Shown: in pieces, positions 7,435-16,684 of the stretch
Numbering within the stretch: the stretch's first letter is position 1
Layout: every line of letters starts with the position of its first letter
Source: CAWJKP01 sp963843465
GTDB lineage: Bacteria; Planctomycetota; Planctomycetia; Pirellulales; Thermoguttaceae
Length of the DNA: 64,000 nt
NCBI GenBank assembly: GCA_963843465.1
Contig: CAWJKP010000003.1
Location: 124,001-188,000, forward strand
Direction of reading: 5' to 3'
Program-made: the position numbers and the translations under genes
Notes under the pieces: model-generated
What the model was told of the DNA's origin: nothing
The model's input: the letters and a program-made list of their open reading frames with translations, nothing else
Database searches by the model: none

Positions 7435-10164
7435 CTACTTCTTGTCCTTCAGCGAGGCCTGCGCCGCGGCCAGCCGGGCGATCGGCACGCGGAAAGGGGA
7501 GCAACTGACGTAGTTCAGTCCGCTGGCGTAGCAGAACTCGACCGAGGCCGGATCGCCGCCCTGCTCGCCGCAGATGCCGATCTTCAAGGCCGGCCGGGTC
7601 TTGCGGCCGCGCTCCACGGAGATCTGGATCAACTGCCCGACGCCCTCCTGGTCGATCGTCTGGAAGGGATCGGCCTTGAGGATCTTCTTGTTGAGATACT
7701 CCGGCAGGAAACCGCCGATGTCGTCGCGGCTGAAGCCGAAGCCCATCTGCGTCAGGTCGTTGGTGCCGAAGGAGAAGAACTCGGCCGTCTTGGCCATCTT
7801 GTCGGCCAGCAGGGCGGCGCGGGGGATCTCGATCATCGTGCCGTAAGGGCAGGGCAACTTCAACCCCGACTTCTCCTCGACCTCTTTTTGGACGCGGTCG
7901 AAGATCATCTTGGTCACGTCCAGCTCGGCCACGTCGCAGGTGACCGGGACCATCAGCTCGGGCTTGGGGCTCTTGCCGGCCTTCTTCAACTCGGCGGCGG
8001 CCTCGAAGATCGCCCGGATCTGCATCTCGGTGACCTCGGGGTAGGTGATCCCCAGGCGGACGCCGCGATGGCCCATCATGGGGTTGGTCTCGTGGAGCTG
8101 CTCCCCTCGCCGCTTCACGTCCTCGACGCTGATCCCCAGCGACTGGGCCAGCGCGGCCTGGGCCTCCGGGTGCTGCGGCACGAACTCGTGCAGCGGCGGG
8201 TCCAACAGGCGGATCGTGACCGGCAGGCCGTCCATCGCCTCGATGGTGTTCTTGATGTCCCGCTTGACGAAGGGGAACAGCTCGTCGACGGCCTTCTTCC
8301 GCTCTTCGACCGTGGTGGAGAGGATCATCTTGCGGAGCACGAACAGCGGCTCGTCGGAGCCCTCGCCGTAGAACATGTGCTCGGTGCGGAACAGGCCGAT
8401 GCCCTCGGCGCCGAAGGCGCGGGCGACCTTGGCGTCGTGCGGCGTGTCGGCGTTGGTCCGCACGCCCAGCTTGCGGTGCTTGTCCACGATCTTCATGAAC
8501 TCGGCGAAGCGCGGGTTCTCGGTGGCGTCCATGGTCTTCAGGGCCCCCTCGTAGACCCGGCCGCGGGTGCCGTTGAGCGTGATCAGGTCGCCGTCCCGGA
8601 AAGTCTTGCCGCCGACCTTCATGGTCTTCGCCTCCAGGTCGACTTTCATCTCGCCGGCGCCGACGATGCAGCACTTGCCCCAGCCGCGGGCGACCAAGGC
8701 CGCGTGGCTGGTCATGCCGCCGCGGGCGGTGAGGATGCCCTTGGCGGCCCTCATGCCCTCGACGTCCTCGGGGTTGGTCTCTTCGCGGACGAGGATCACT
8801 TTCTTCCCCGCGGCGGCCAGGTCCACCGCCTCCTGCGAGGTGAAGACGATCTGGCCTACCGCGCCGCCGGGACCCGCCGGCAGGCCGGAGGTCACCGCGG
8901 TGTACTTCTTCTCGTCCGACGGATCGATGATCGGGTACAACAACTCGTGCAACTGCTCCGGCTCGACGCGGGTCACGCAGGTCTTCTCGTCGATGAACGG
9001 GCTGCCGTCGGCGACCTTCTCCTTGAGCATGTCCAAGGCCATTCTCACGGCCGCCGTGCCGGTTCGCTTGCCGTTGCGGCACTGGAGCATGTAGAGCTTG
9101 CCTTCCTGGATGGTGAACTCGATGTCCTGCATGTCGCGGTAGTGCTGCTCGAGCTTGTCGCGGATGTCGTGCAACTCGCGGTAGATCTCGGGCATCCCCG
9201 TTTCCAGCGAGGGCAGGTGCTTGTTCTGCTCGTTCTTGGTGGCTTCGTTCAGCGGGTTGGGAGTGCGGATGCCGGCCACCACGTCCTCGCCCTGGGCGTT
9301 GACCAGCCACTCGCCGTAGAACTTGTTCTCGCCGGTGGCCGGGTTGCGGCTGAAGGCCACGCCGGTGGCCGAGGTGTCGCCCATGTTGCCGAATACCATC
9401 GACTGCACGTTGGTGGCGGTGCCCCATTCGTCCGGGATGCCCTCGATCCGCCGGTAGGAGACGGCCCGCTTGCCGTCCCAGCTCTTGAAGACGGCCCCGA
9501 TCCCGCCCCAAAGCTGTTCCATGGGGTCGTCGGGGAACTCCTTGCCGAGATACTTCTTGATGGTGCTCTTGAACTTCTCGGCCAGCGACTTCAGGTCCTC
9601 GGCCGTGAGGTCGGTATCCGACTTGTAGCCCTTGGCGTGCTTGCACTGGTCGAGGATCTCGTCGAGGACCTTGCGGATCCCCTTGCCTTCGGCCGGCTCC
9701 AGGTCCTCGGCCTTCTCCATCACCACGTCGGAATACATCATGATCAGCCGGCGGTAGGCGTCGTAGACGAACCGCGGGTTGCCGGTCTTCTTGATCAGCC
9801 CGGGGATGGTCTTCGAGCAGAGGCCCACGTTGAGCACGGTCTCCATCATGCCGGGCATCGACTTGCGGGCGCCGGAGCGGCAGGAGACCAACAGCGGGTC
9901 GCCGGCGTCGCCATACTTCATGCCCATCGCGGCTTCCGTCTTCTTCAGGGCGTCGGCCACTTCCTTCTTCAACGACTCCGGGAACCTCCGGCCTTCCTTG
10001 AGGTAGACCGTGCAGAACTCGGTGCTGATGGTGAAGCCGGCGGGCACGGGCAGCCCGATCTTCGCCATCTCCGCCAGGTTGGCCCCTTTGCCACCCAGCA
10101 GGTTCTTCATGCTCGCATCGCCATCCGTCCCTTGAGGACCGAACCAGAAAACGTATTTTGCCAT
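7435..10164 (-). CDS. ppdK: Pyruvate, phosphate dikinase
   Basis: Protein of 909 aa, the full family length. It interconverts pyruvate + ATP + Pi with PEP + AMP + PPi in the cytosol. Order of parts: N-terminal nucleotide-binding domain (GGKGANLAEM; LLVSCRSGARKSMPGMMETV), the swivelling domain with the phospho-His in GGMTSHAALVARGWG (about residue 466), then a PEP/pyruvate TIM barrel with GLFRTEHMF, FFSFGTNDLTQ and the active-site Cys in CGEQGGDP. I chose the ATG at 10164 because MAKYVFWFG is the usual start. It is monocistronic, flanked by a REPIN downstream and a heptamer array upstream. In heterotrophs it serves gluconeogenesis or PPi-linked glycolysis. Confidence 0.97.
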   Translation of the reverse strand: MAKYVFWFGPQGTDGDASMKNLLGGKGANLAEMAKIGLPVPAGFTISTEFCTVYLKEGRRFPESLKKEVADALKKTEAAMGMKYGDAGDPLLVSCRSGARKSMPGMMETVLNVGLCSKTIPGLIKKTGNPRFVYDAYRRLIMMYSDVVMEKAEDLEPAEGKGIRKVLDEILDQCKHAKGYKSDTDLTAEDLKSLAEKFKSTIKKYLGKEFPDDPMEQLWGGIGAVFKSWDGKRAVSYRRIEGIPDEWGTATNVQSMVFGNMGDTSATGVAFSRNPATGENKFYGEWLVNAQGEDVVAGIRTPNPLNEATKNEQNKHLPSLETGMPEIYRELHDIRDKLEQHYRDMQDIEFTIQEGKLYMLQCRNGKRTGTAAVRMALDMLKEKVADGSPFIDEKTCVTRVEPEQLHELLYPIIDPSDEKKYTAVTSGLPAGPGGAVGQIVFTSQEAVDLAAAGKKVILVREETNPEDVEGMRAAKGILTARGGMTSHAALVARGWGKCCIVGAGEMKVDLEAKTMKVGGKTFRDGDLITLNGTRGRVYEGALKTMDATENPRFAEFMKIVDKHRKLGVRTNADTPHDAKVARAFGAEGIGLFRTEHMFYGEGSDEPLFVLRKMILSTTVEERKKAVDELFPFVKRDIKNTIEAMDGLPVTIRLLDPPLHEFVPQHPEAQAALAQSLGISVEDVKRRGEQLHETNPMMGHRGVRLGITYPEVTEMQIRAIFEAAAELKKAGKSPKPELMVPVTCDVAELDVTKMIFDRVQKEVEEKSGLKLPCPYGTMIEIPRAALLADKMAKTAEFFSFGTNDLTQMGFGFSRDDIGGFLPEYLNKKILKADPFQTIDQEGVGQLIQISVERGRKTRPALKIGICGEQGGDPASVEFCYASGLNYVSCSPFRVPIARLAAAQASLKDKK

Positions 10165-10250
10165 GACTGTCGCCTTGAACTGTCGGGAAGAAACAAAGCG
10201 GTTGAATGTAACAGCCGAGCGCCGCATCGTCAATAACCACCCAGAAGCAG

Positions 10251-10321
10251 GTCTTGGGACTTAGGACTTGGGTCTTGGGTGTTTCAGCGAGTCTAAGACC
10301 TAAGACCGAAGACCAAAGACC
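10251..10321. repeat. Inverted heptamer arrays between ppdK and a CPBP protease gene
   Basis: Units GGACTTA, GGACTTG, GGTCTTG are followed by the complementary GACCTAA, GACCGAA, GACCAAA, all with period 7. The two halves could pair. The divergent promoters of the flanking genes must lie in or beside this stretch. Confidence 0.6.
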
Positions 10322-10353
10322 TCTTCCCTTGGGAAGACCGTATACTTCGGCTC

Positions 10354-10974
10354 ATGGCTACGGATCGCGACCTGCCGCCGCAACAACTGGCCCTGCTGGG
10401 CGTTATTTGCGAGGGGGGGCTGGCTCTGCTTGCCATCGGACTGGGGCGGTGGCTGGACCATCCACCCCAACGGTTGATTGGCTGGACTCTCTCGGGCGCC
10501 GGCTACGGACTGCTGGCGAGCCTCCCCCTGCTGGGTTTCTTCGCGCTCTGCCTCCGCTTTCCGCGCGGGCCGCTGGCCGACATGGTGGAGGTCGTCGATC
10601 GTCATCTGGTGCCCTTGTTTCGGCCGTTGTTTGTCTGGGAAATGGCGATCATCTCGGCCCTGGCCGGCCTGGGCGAAGAGATGCTTTTCCGCGGCGTCCT
10701 TCAGGAAGAGTTCGCCGGTTGGGTCCGTGGCCCCCAGGGCGTCATCTTTGGGCTGCTGCTGGCCTCGCTGTTGTTCGGATTGCTGCACTTCATCACGCCC
10801 GGCTATGCGCTGTTTGCCGGTCTGACGGGACTCTATCTGGGCGGGCTCTGGCTCCTGACCCGTAATCTGCTGGCCCCGATCACGGCCCACGGCCTGTACG
10901 ACTTTTTGGCCCTGGTCTACTTGACGCGCGTTCGCCGTAGCGTCGGGCCGGTCCCTCCCGCCGGTGGTGCTTGA
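10354..10974 (+). CDS. CPBP family intramembrane glutamic endopeptidase
   Basis: Protein of 206 aa with several hydrophobic segments. It has the Abi/CPBP signature: the paired glutamates and arginine in GLGEEMLFRGVLQEE (about residues 109-123), then FGLLHFITPGYALFAGL with the conserved His, and a final HGLYDFLALVYL segment with His and Asp. Such membrane proteases (Rce1-like) cleave within or near the membrane; in bacteria they act in bacteriocin self-immunity or have unknown roles. The ATG at 10354 follows the heptamer array. The substrate cannot be inferred from the neighbours. Confidence 0.8.
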   Translation: MATDRDLPPQQLALLGVICEGGLALLAIGLGRWLDHPPQRLIGWTLSGAGYGLLASLPLLGFFALCLRFPRGPLADMVEVVDRHLVPLFRPLFVWEMAIISALAGLGEEMLFRGVLQEEFAGWVRGPQGVIFGLLLASLLFGLLHFITPGYALFAGLTGLYLGGLWLLTRNLLAPITAHGLYDFLALVYLTRVRRSVGPVPPAGGA

Positions 10975-11055
10975 CCGGGGGCAGGGAAGACCGTACAACT
11001 CCCGGGGTTGTTAGCGGAGTGATTCTTCTTGGAGCCTCGATGGGGCATCTCCGCA

Positions 11056-11078
11056 CCGGCGTGGCCGCCGGGGCTAAC
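11056..11078 (-). repeat. Short REP, GTTAGC family (copy 1 of 9)
   Basis: A 23-bp element with hairpin CCGGCG-GCCA-CGCCGG preceded by GTTAGCC. Other copies: 23243-23265, 23274-23296, 24119-24141, 24182-24204, 37304-37326, 42556-42578, 46167-46189 and 54826-54848. Unlike the other families it usually occurs as a single arm. Confidence 0.75.
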
Positions 11079-11113
11079 ACGAGTTGCCTCCATCTTCCCC
11101 ACAGGGGTTTGCC

Positions 11114-12681
11114 ATGTCTTCACCGCGGATCGAGCGCGCGATCGTCAGTGTGAGCGACAAGTTGGGCCTTGCCGGCTTTGCCCGAGGTCTGGCCTCGGCC
11201 GGCGTGGAGATCTACAGCACCGGCGGAACGCGGCGGCACCTGGAGAGCGAAGGGATCCCGGTCCGCGACGTCGCCGACTATACCGGCTTTCCGGAAATGA
11301 TGGGCGGCCGGCTGAAGACGCTGCACCCCAAGGTTCACGGCGGAATCCTTGCGCGGCGCGACAACGCCGAAGACATGAGGTCCCTGGCCGCGCATGGTAT
11401 CGCGACTTTCGACCTGGTGGTCGTGAACCTCTATCCCTTCGAGGCAACCGTGGCCAAGGAGGGTATCGGCAAGGAGGAGGCGATCGAGCAGATCGACATC
11501 GGCGGCCCGACGCTGGTCCGCGCGGCGGCCAAGAACTACGCGTTCGTCACCGTGGCCACCCGGCCCGAGCAATACTCGGAGATCCTCGACCAGGTGGCGG
11601 CCGGCGGCGGGACGAGTCTCGAGCTTCGCCAACGGCTGGCCGGCGAGGCGTTCGCGCACACGGCCGGTTACGATCGGGCGATCGCCGCTTATTTTGCCGG
11701 ATTGAACGTGGAGGGGCCATTCCATGCCACGATCTCGGTCGCGCTGACCCGCAAGGAAGTCCTCCGCTACGGCGAGAATCCGCACCAGAAGGCGGCCCTC
11801 TATGCCCTGCCCAACCACGCCGCCGCCAGCGTCGTGGCCGCCAAGCAGTTGCACGGCAAGGAGCTTTCCTACAACAACCTGCTGGACCTGGACAGCGCGC
11901 TGGGCATCGTGCGGCGGCTTTCCGAGCCGGCCGCGGCGGCGATCAAACACAACAACCCCTGCGGAGCCGCCGCGGCCGAGACCCTGGCCGGCGCGCTGCG
12001 AAGCGCCCTGGCCGGCGATCCGCTCAGTGCCTTCGGCTCCGTGCTGGGCCTGAACCGCGTGGTCGACGCGGCGACGGCCGAGGTGCTCTGCGAGCCGGGC
12101 CTGTTCGTCGAGGCGATCGTTGCTCCCGACTTCTCGCCCGAGGCCCTCGAACGGTTGACCACGCGGCCGAAATGGAAGGCCAACGTGCGGCTGTTGAAGG
12201 TCGGCCGGCTGGACCAAGCGGAAGGCAGTTGGTCGCTACGGTTCATCGAGGGCGGCGCGCTCGTGCAGGAGGCCGACGATCGGCCCGACGAGGAACAGGC
12301 GTGGAAGGTGGTCAGCGACGCCCGGCCGGACGATCGGAAGCTGGTCGATCTCCGCTTCGCCTGGGCCCTGGTGCGGCCGGTCAAGTCCAACGCCATCGTG
12401 GTGGCCAAGGACCGCATGGTCTTGGGAGTCGGAGCGGGCCAGATGAGCCGCGTCGACTCGGTCGAGATCGCGCTGAAAAAGGCCGGCGACCGCGTCAGGG
12501 CGCCGTGTTGGCCTCCGACGCCTTCTTCCCCTTCGCCGACTCCATCGAGCTGGCCGCTAAGGCCGGCATCGCCGCGGTGATCCAACCGGGCGGCTCGGTG
12601 AAGGACGCCGAAGTGATCGCCGCTTGCAACCAGCACGGCCTGCCGATGATCTTCACCGGCCGCCGGCACTTCAAGCATTGA
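11114..12681 (+). CDS. purH: PurH, AICAR transformylase/IMP cyclohydrolase (single-base frameshift)
   Basis: Bifunctional enzyme for the last two steps of IMP synthesis. The N-terminal cyclohydrolase domain (IVSVSDKLGL, YSTGGTRRHLE, MMGGRLKTLHPKVHGGILAR) is followed by the transformylase domain with RYGENPHQKAALY, the Lys-His pair in AAIKHNNPCG, and the C-terminal FPFADSIELAAKAGIAAVIQ and RHFKH. The frame breaks at 12498-12500: adding one G to AGGGCGCC restores RGAVLASDAFFPF and a 522-aa protein. The C-terminal part is essential for activity, so a sequencing deletion is the likely cause. The ATG at 11114 lies in GCCATGTCTTC. trpC follows 106 bp downstream, with a palindrome between. Confidence 0.93.
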
Positions 12682-12683
12682 CA

Positions 12684-12744
12684 CTAGCCCGAAGCGCAAG
12701 CGAGGGTGACAAGAGGCCGGTCCCTCGCTTGCGCTTCGGGCTAG
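12684..12744. repeat. Palindromic repeat, CCCGAAGCG family
   Basis: Arms CTAGCCCGAAGCGCAAGCGA and its complement, ending CTTCGGGCTAG. It starts 3 bp after the purH stop and could act as a transcription terminator. Relatives lie at 13603-13656 and 36672-36734. Confidence 0.75.
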
Positions 12745-12787
12745 CGTGTGACGCCACGAATAATGCGGGCGAGGGGAACCTGGAAAG

Positions 12788-13570
12788 ATGGACACCATTC
12801 TCGACAAGATCGTCGCCACCAAACGCGAGGAGATTCGCCGGACCAAATCGCGGCTGCCGGAGGAAGCGTTGCGCGGGCAGGCCTCCGCGGCGCCGCCGGT
12901 CCGCGATTTCTTCGCCGCGGTGGCCCGGCCCGGGCCGATCCGCCTGATCGCCGAGGTGAAGAAGGCCAGCCCTTCCAAGGGCGTGATCCGGGCCGATTTC
13001 GATCCGGTCCGCATCGCCCGGACCTACCAGGAGCACGGGGCGTCGGCGATCAGCGTGCTCACCGACGAACCCTATTTTCAGGGCAGCCTCGACGATCTGG
13101 GCCGCATCCGCCGGGCGGTCGATCTGCCGTTGCTGCGGAAGGACTTCATCGTCGATCCCTACCAGGTCGTGGAGGCCCGGGCGGCCGGGGCCGACGCCGT
13201 GCTGTTGATCGCCGAGTGTCTGGGGGACCCGATGCTGCGGACGCTCTACGACGCGGTCGTGGCTTACGGCATGACGCCCCTGGTAGAGTTGTACGAGCCG
13301 GAGAACCTGCCCCGCGTGCTGGCGCTGGGCGCCCGGCTGATCGGCGTCAACAATCGCGATCTGCGGACCTTCGAGGTCGACTTGGAGCGGACGTTGCGGC
13401 TGGCGCGCCGCATCCCCGACGATCGCATCGTGGTGGGCGAAAGCGGCATCCGCAGCCGGGCGGACGCCCTGCGGTTGCAGTCGGCGGGGGTCCGCGCCAT
13501 GTTGGTCGGCGAGAGCCTGATGACCCGGCCCGACCTGGGCGCCGCCGTGGATGAGCTGTTGGCAGACTGA
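12788..13570 (+). CDS. trpC: Indole-3-glycerol phosphate synthase
   Basis: Protein of 260 aa, a single TIM barrel converting CdRP to indole-3-glycerol phosphate in tryptophan synthesis. Signatures: LDKIVATKREEI at the start, the catalytic Lys in IAEVKKASPSKG (about residue 56), VLTDEPYFQGS, LLRKDFIVDPYQ with the second Lys, GVNNRDLRTFEVD and VVGESGIRSRAD. It is a stand-alone TrpC, not fused to TrpF. No other trp gene is nearby, so the pathway is scattered. It is flanked on both sides by copies of the same palindromic family. Confidence 0.95.
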   Translation: MDTILDKIVATKREEIRRTKSRLPEEALRGQASAAPPVRDFFAAVARPGPIRLIAEVKKASPSKGVIRADFDPVRIARTYQEHGASAISVLTDEPYFQGSLDDLGRIRRAVDLPLLRKDFIVDPYQVVEARAAGADAVLLIAECLGDPMLRTLYDAVVAYGMTPLVELYEPENLPRVLALGARLIGVNNRDLRTFEVDLERTLRLARRIPDDRIVVGESGIRSRADALRLQSAGVRAMLVGESLMTRPDLGAAVDELLAD

Positions 13571-13602
13571 GACATGTACTGCTCGCAGCAGCAGCCGACA
13601 CG

Positions 13603-13656
13603 AGCCCGAAGCGCGAGCGAGGGACGAAAGTGCTTCCCTCGCTCGCGCTTCGGGCT
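13603..13656. repeat. Palindromic repeat, CCCGAAGCG family (second copy)
   Basis: Arms AGCCCGAAGCGCGAGCGAGG and CCTCGCTCGCGCTTCGGGCT around a short loop. It sits between trpC and a convergent toxin gene, a plausible bidirectional terminator. Confidence 0.7.
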
Positions 13657-13711
13657 GGTGTTTTGCGCCAAGAGACTTCCTGGGGATAGACCCTTGGTGC
13701 CGTCGCGGCCT

Positions 13712-13966
13712 TTACCGATCGTAGACGTCTCGCCGGTGCCCGATCCTGAGCACCAGGACCTCTTCTTCCTGGACCACGAAGATGACCCGATAGTCGCCCA
13801 CACGGAGCTTGCGAAGACCTGCGAACACTCCTTTCAAGGGTGGGCAATTCTCGGGACGGCTTGTCAATTCCTTCTCGATCTTGTCCAGCACCCAACGCGC
13901 CTCCACCTTTGAGAGTGCAGCCAGGTCTTTCTGAACGCTTCTCTTGTACGAGATTCTAAAGGCCAA
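13712..13966 (-). CDS. RelE/ParE-family toxin
   Basis: Protein of 84 aa with the RelE-superfamily layout: an N-terminal helix pair (YKRSVQKDLAAL; ARWVLDKIEKEL), then KGVFAGLRKLRVGDYRVIF and VLRIGHRRDVYDR. The Arg residues of the GDYRV strand and the C-terminal HRRDVY are the usual catalytic or substrate-contacting positions. Members cleave mRNA on the ribosome or poison gyrase. It overlaps its antitoxin gene upstream by 11 bp, so the two are co-translated. Confidence 0.85.
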   Translation of the reverse strand: MAFRISYKRSVQKDLAALSKVEARWVLDKIEKELTSRPENCPPLKGVFAGLRKLRVGDYRVIFVVQEEEVLVLRIGHRRDVYDR

Positions 13967-14174
13967 GAGACTTCCTCAGATCGCGGCCCGAGACGGTCGA
14001 ATCGCCCGGGTCGCGCAGCCGGTCCAAGGCAATCTGCAAGTCGGCGAATTCGTGGATGTACGTCTCCAGGGCCTTGTGGACGTGAAACGACCGGGAACGT
14101 TCCGTTTCGGCGGCGATCTGATCCAGTTCTTTGACCAGTTTCTCCGAAAGGCGAATGGAAAACACCATGCTCAT
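13956..14174 (-). CDS. Ribbon-helix-helix antitoxin (RelB/CopG type)
   Basis: Protein of 72 aa. The N-terminal ribbon MVFSIRLSEKLVKELDQIA, followed by ETERSRSFHVHKALETYI, is a classic RHH DNA-binding fold; the C-terminal RDPGDSTVSGRDLRKSLGL would bind the RelE toxin. It is transcribed first in the pair. A 13-bp perfect palindrome lies 20 bp upstream of its start (14194-14206), a likely autoregulatory operator. Confidence 0.85.
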   Translation of the reverse strand: MSMVFSIRLSEKLVKELDQIAAETERSRSFHVHKALETYIHEFADLQIALDRLRDPGDSTVSGRDLRKSLGL

Positions 14175-14193
14175 CTTGTCACCTCATGTCCGT

Positions 14194-14238
14194 ATTGTAA
14201 TACAATGTAGGCGGATGTCAAGCCTGTGCAGCATTGTA
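14194..14238 (-). promoter_or_regulatory. Putative operator of the RelE/RHH pair
   Basis: ATTGTA-A-TACAAT at 14194-14206 is a perfect inverted repeat 20 bp upstream of the antitoxin start. A third half-site ATTGTA lies at 14233-14238. It is AT-rich in otherwise GC-rich DNA. RHH antitoxins bind such palindromes to repress their own operon; binding here is inferred. Confidence 0.6.
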
Positions 14239-14283
14239 TTCGACGCGAACCTCTACCGGGCCTGGCGACGCTCCAGAGACTCT

Positions 14284-14381
14284 GTAGGGTGGGACAAGCT
14301 CGCGCGAGCGAGCGCCGGCCCACCAATCCTGCCAGAGCCTGGTGGGCCGGCGGCCGCCAAGGCGGCCTTGTCCCACCCTAC
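14284..14381. repeat. REPIN, GTAGGGTGGGAC family
   Basis: Starts GTAGGGTGGGACAAGC and ends GCCTTGTCCCACCCTAC. Inner arms CGCCGGCCCACCA and TGGTGGGCCGGCGG complete the fold. A second copy lies at 39996-40105 after fusA. Confidence 0.8.
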
Positions 14382-14393
14382 AACTTCGTCGTC

Positions 14394-15962
14394 TCAGGGG
14401 AGGAGCGGGTGCCACAAGTTGTGCAGCCGAACGATCGACACGCCGTGAGGGGGGATCTCGGCTTCGTGAGCGTCCCGGGCGATTGGGAGATCGCTTTGAC
14501 GCCAGAGGTCGCGGACGCGCTGCGGGCCGGAAAGACCAAGCTCACGCCAGGAGACAGAAAGCCTCGCCGCCTTGGGACCGAGGTTGAACAGGCCCACCGC
14601 TGTCGAGCCGTCTTCCATCGGCTTGGACAACACCAGCTCGCCGGCGATCTGCCGGACGATGCGGGCCTGCTTGCCCAGCGGGTCCTGGTCGACATCGATC
14701 AGCTCGGGGCTGCAGAGCACGTTGAGGGTGAAGGGATCGAGCTTTGCCATGTCGCCGGAGAAGATCAACGGCGAGGCCATCAGGCACCAGAGCGACATGT
14801 AGGAGTATTGCTCGTCGGGCGTGAGCGGGCTGGGCGTGCCCTTGCCCATGTTGTGCGCGTCGCCGACCCAGCCGACGAGGATGTAGTCGGGATCGTTCCA
14901 CGCGCCGGGCCGGGCGTATTGCCAGTGTTGCGCATTGCTCAGGCCGATCCTGTAGAAGCCGGGCAACCCGGCGGCCGGCCCTTCGACCCCCAGGTCGCCC
15001 GTGGTCCGCCAGCAGTTCCCCACCTCGCCGCCCCACTTCCAGACCTCGCCCATGCCGTATTGGCAGAGATTGAAGACCAGGTCGCGATCGAGCTTCTGAA
15101 GCTCGCCCCACATCTTCTGATAAGGCTTCTCGAAGTACTCCAGGCCCTTGCCCTTGGCGACGCTGCCGTAGCTGCACCAGTCGTACTTGAGGAAGTCGAA
15201 GCCCCAGTCGGCCAACGTGCGGGCGTCGAGCGCTTCGTGGCCGTAGCTGCCTTCGTAGCCGCCGCAGGTGGTGGGGCCGGGCGAGATGTAGATCCCCGCC
15301 TTCAGGCCCTTGGCGTGAATGTAGGCGGTCAGGGCCTTCATGTCGGGAAAGCGGCGGTTGGGCAGCAGGCGTCCCGAGGCGTCGCGGGCCGGGCCGCCGA
15401 TCTCGGGGTCGCGGGAGCCGGGCTTGACATCCCAGCAATCGTCGCTGTTGACGTACTGGTAGCCGTAGTCGGCCATGCCGCTGGCGATCATCTGGTCGGC
15501 GGCCTGGCGGAGGATCTTGTCGCTGACGCGGTCGTAGTGGATGTACCAACTGTTCCAGCCCATCGGCGGCGTCAGGGCGAGCCGGTCGCCGACCACCAGC
15601 CGCAGCACGCGGCTGGCCCGGCCCAGGGCGTTGGCGGCCCCTAGCGTAACGCGGTAGGCGCCGGCCTTGGTGACGCGACCGGTGAGGATTCCGGTATGCG
15701 GGTCGAGGGTGAGCCCGGCCGGCAGCCCTTCGGCGGAGACGGCCAAGGGCCGGTCGCCCGTGGCCGGGATGCGATAGATCAGTGGCGAGCCGGGTCGCAA
15801 ACCGTAGATTCTCGGACCGTGGATCCGCGGCTCGTGTGGGGCCGGAGGAGTGAGCAGCAGGGGCTTCTCCTCGACCGCCGTGGCGATCGGGGCGGCAGGG
15901 GCGTTGGCCGTGGCCAAGAGAGCCGCGGCGACGAAGATGCAGAAAAGGATCGTTCGCTTCAT
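14394..15962 (-). CDS. Secreted alpha-galactosidase (GH27)
   Basis: Protein of 522 aa. A signal peptide (MKRTILFCIFVAAALLATAN, cut near APAAP) precedes an Ig/cadherin-like putative-Ig domain (about residues 60-125, GLPAGLTLDPHTGILTG). The GH27 barrel follows: TPPMGWNSWYIHYD, VNSDDCWD, GIYISPGPTTCGGYEGSYGH, the nucleophile Asp in FDFLKYDWCSYG and the acid/base Asp in CWRTTGDLGV, then a C-terminal beta-sandwich. It would release terminal alpha-galactose from plant or algal oligosaccharides in the periplasm or outside the cell. The ATG at 15962 starts the signal peptide. Typical of carbohydrate-degrading planctomycetes. Confidence 0.93.
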   Translation of the reverse strand: MKRTILFCIFVAAALLATANAPAAPIATAVEEKPLLLTPPAPHEPRIHGPRIYGLRPGSPLIYRIPATGDRPLAVSAEGLPAGLTLDPHTGILTGRVTKAGAYRVTLGAANALGRASRVLRLVVGDRLALTPPMGWNSWYIHYDRVSDKILRQAADQMIASGMADYGYQYVNSDDCWDVKPGSRDPEIGGPARDASGRLLPNRRFPDMKALTAYIHAKGLKAGIYISPGPTTCGGYEGSYGHEALDARTLADWGFDFLKYDWCSYGSVAKGKGLEYFEKPYQKMWGELQKLDRDLVFNLCQYGMGEVWKWGGEVGNCWRTTGDLGVEGPAAGLPGFYRIGLSNAQHWQYARPGAWNDPDYILVGWVGDAHNMGKGTPSPLTPDEQYSYMSLWCLMASPLIFSGDMAKLDPFTLNVLCSPELIDVDQDPLGKQARIVRQIAGELVLSKPMEDGSTAVGLFNLGPKAARLSVSWRELGLSGPQRVRDLWRQSDLPIARDAHEAEIPPHGVSIVRLHNLWHPLLP

Positions 15963-16071
15963 GGGAGTCTCCTGCTGATGATTGCGACAAAACGGCGTGA
16001 GTTCCCCTCTTCCCCGCATCCCCTCATCATAGCCATTTCCCGGTGGGGCAACGGCATGGGCGAAGGGTGAT

Positions 16072-16671
16072 CTAGTAGGTCGCCGGAAGTTTCCCTCGCT
16101 TCCGCCTCGCATAATAGCTTTGATTCACACCGTTGGGTCGCGAGTTACCTCTAGGCGGCCTTAGCCGTGAAAGATCTGGAAGATCGGCCGGGAAGCCCAT
16201 GAGGCTGAGAAACAGCTCAGAATCGTAGGCCATGGCAAGTTCGACGTTTCGAATCCATACGAGTCGGAACTGCTTGTACTCTTCGGAGTTCAAACCGAGA
16301 ATCAGAATGATCCTCTTCGCGTCGTCAGACCGAGCATCGAGTGCTCCATCAGGGCTCACGCGGACTTGGCCGGCCGTCAGGCATGTGCATGGGTCGGGAA
16401 CATTGCGACCACCCTTGCGCAGGTTGCATGTGTGGCAGGAGTTGAGCAGATTGTCGTAGTCGACCGCGCGTTGCGGGGATTTCGTTTGCGGTTCAAAATG
16501 GTCGATGTCGAAATCCCCCGTGGCGACGCCCCATTGCTCCCGCTTCAGACAGTAAACACAGCGGAACGTGAACTCGTCGCGAAGCCAGGGGCGGTAGGAT
16601 GAGTAGTCCGCATATCCTTGTGGACCATGCCGCCGCAAAACCGCCGTGAGTGGATAGTCGAAAGCAGTCAA
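16072..16671 (-). CDS. HNH endonuclease domain protein
   Basis: About 199 aa if started at TTG 16671 (TAFDYPLTAVLRRHG), 13 bp after the stop of the upstream gene; the frame extends upstream without a good alternative start. The zinc-bound HNH core is clear: CVYC (about residues 36-39), FDIDHFEPQTKSP with the catalytic Asp-His, then NLLNSCHTCNLRKGGR. A long helical tail follows. Such stand-alone HNH proteins occur in restriction and other defence systems, or as uncharacterised nucleases. It is preceded by a 160-aa gene of unknown function with which it seems to form an operon. Confidence 0.75.
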   Translation of the reverse strand: MTAFDYPLTAVLRRHGPQGYADYSSYRPWLRDEFTFRCVYCLKREQWGVATGDFDIDHFEPQTKSPQRAVDYDNLLNSCHTCNLRKGGRNVPDPCTCLTAGQVRVSPDGALDARSDDAKRIILILGLNSEEYKQFRLVWIRNVELAMAYDSELFLSLMGFPADLPDLSRLRPPRGNSRPNGVNQSYYARRKRGKLPATY

Positions 16672-16684
16672 AACCGAGCGCGTC

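Noticed and set aside
7276..10236. Long open frame (986 codons) on the + strand
   Set aside because: It is the complement of ppdK. High-GC codon use leaves the antisense frame open, and the translation has no domain.
14226..15644. Open frame opposite the alpha-galactosidase gene
   Set aside because: Its translation is low complexity and the other strand encodes a complete GH27 enzyme with signal peptide and catalytic residues.
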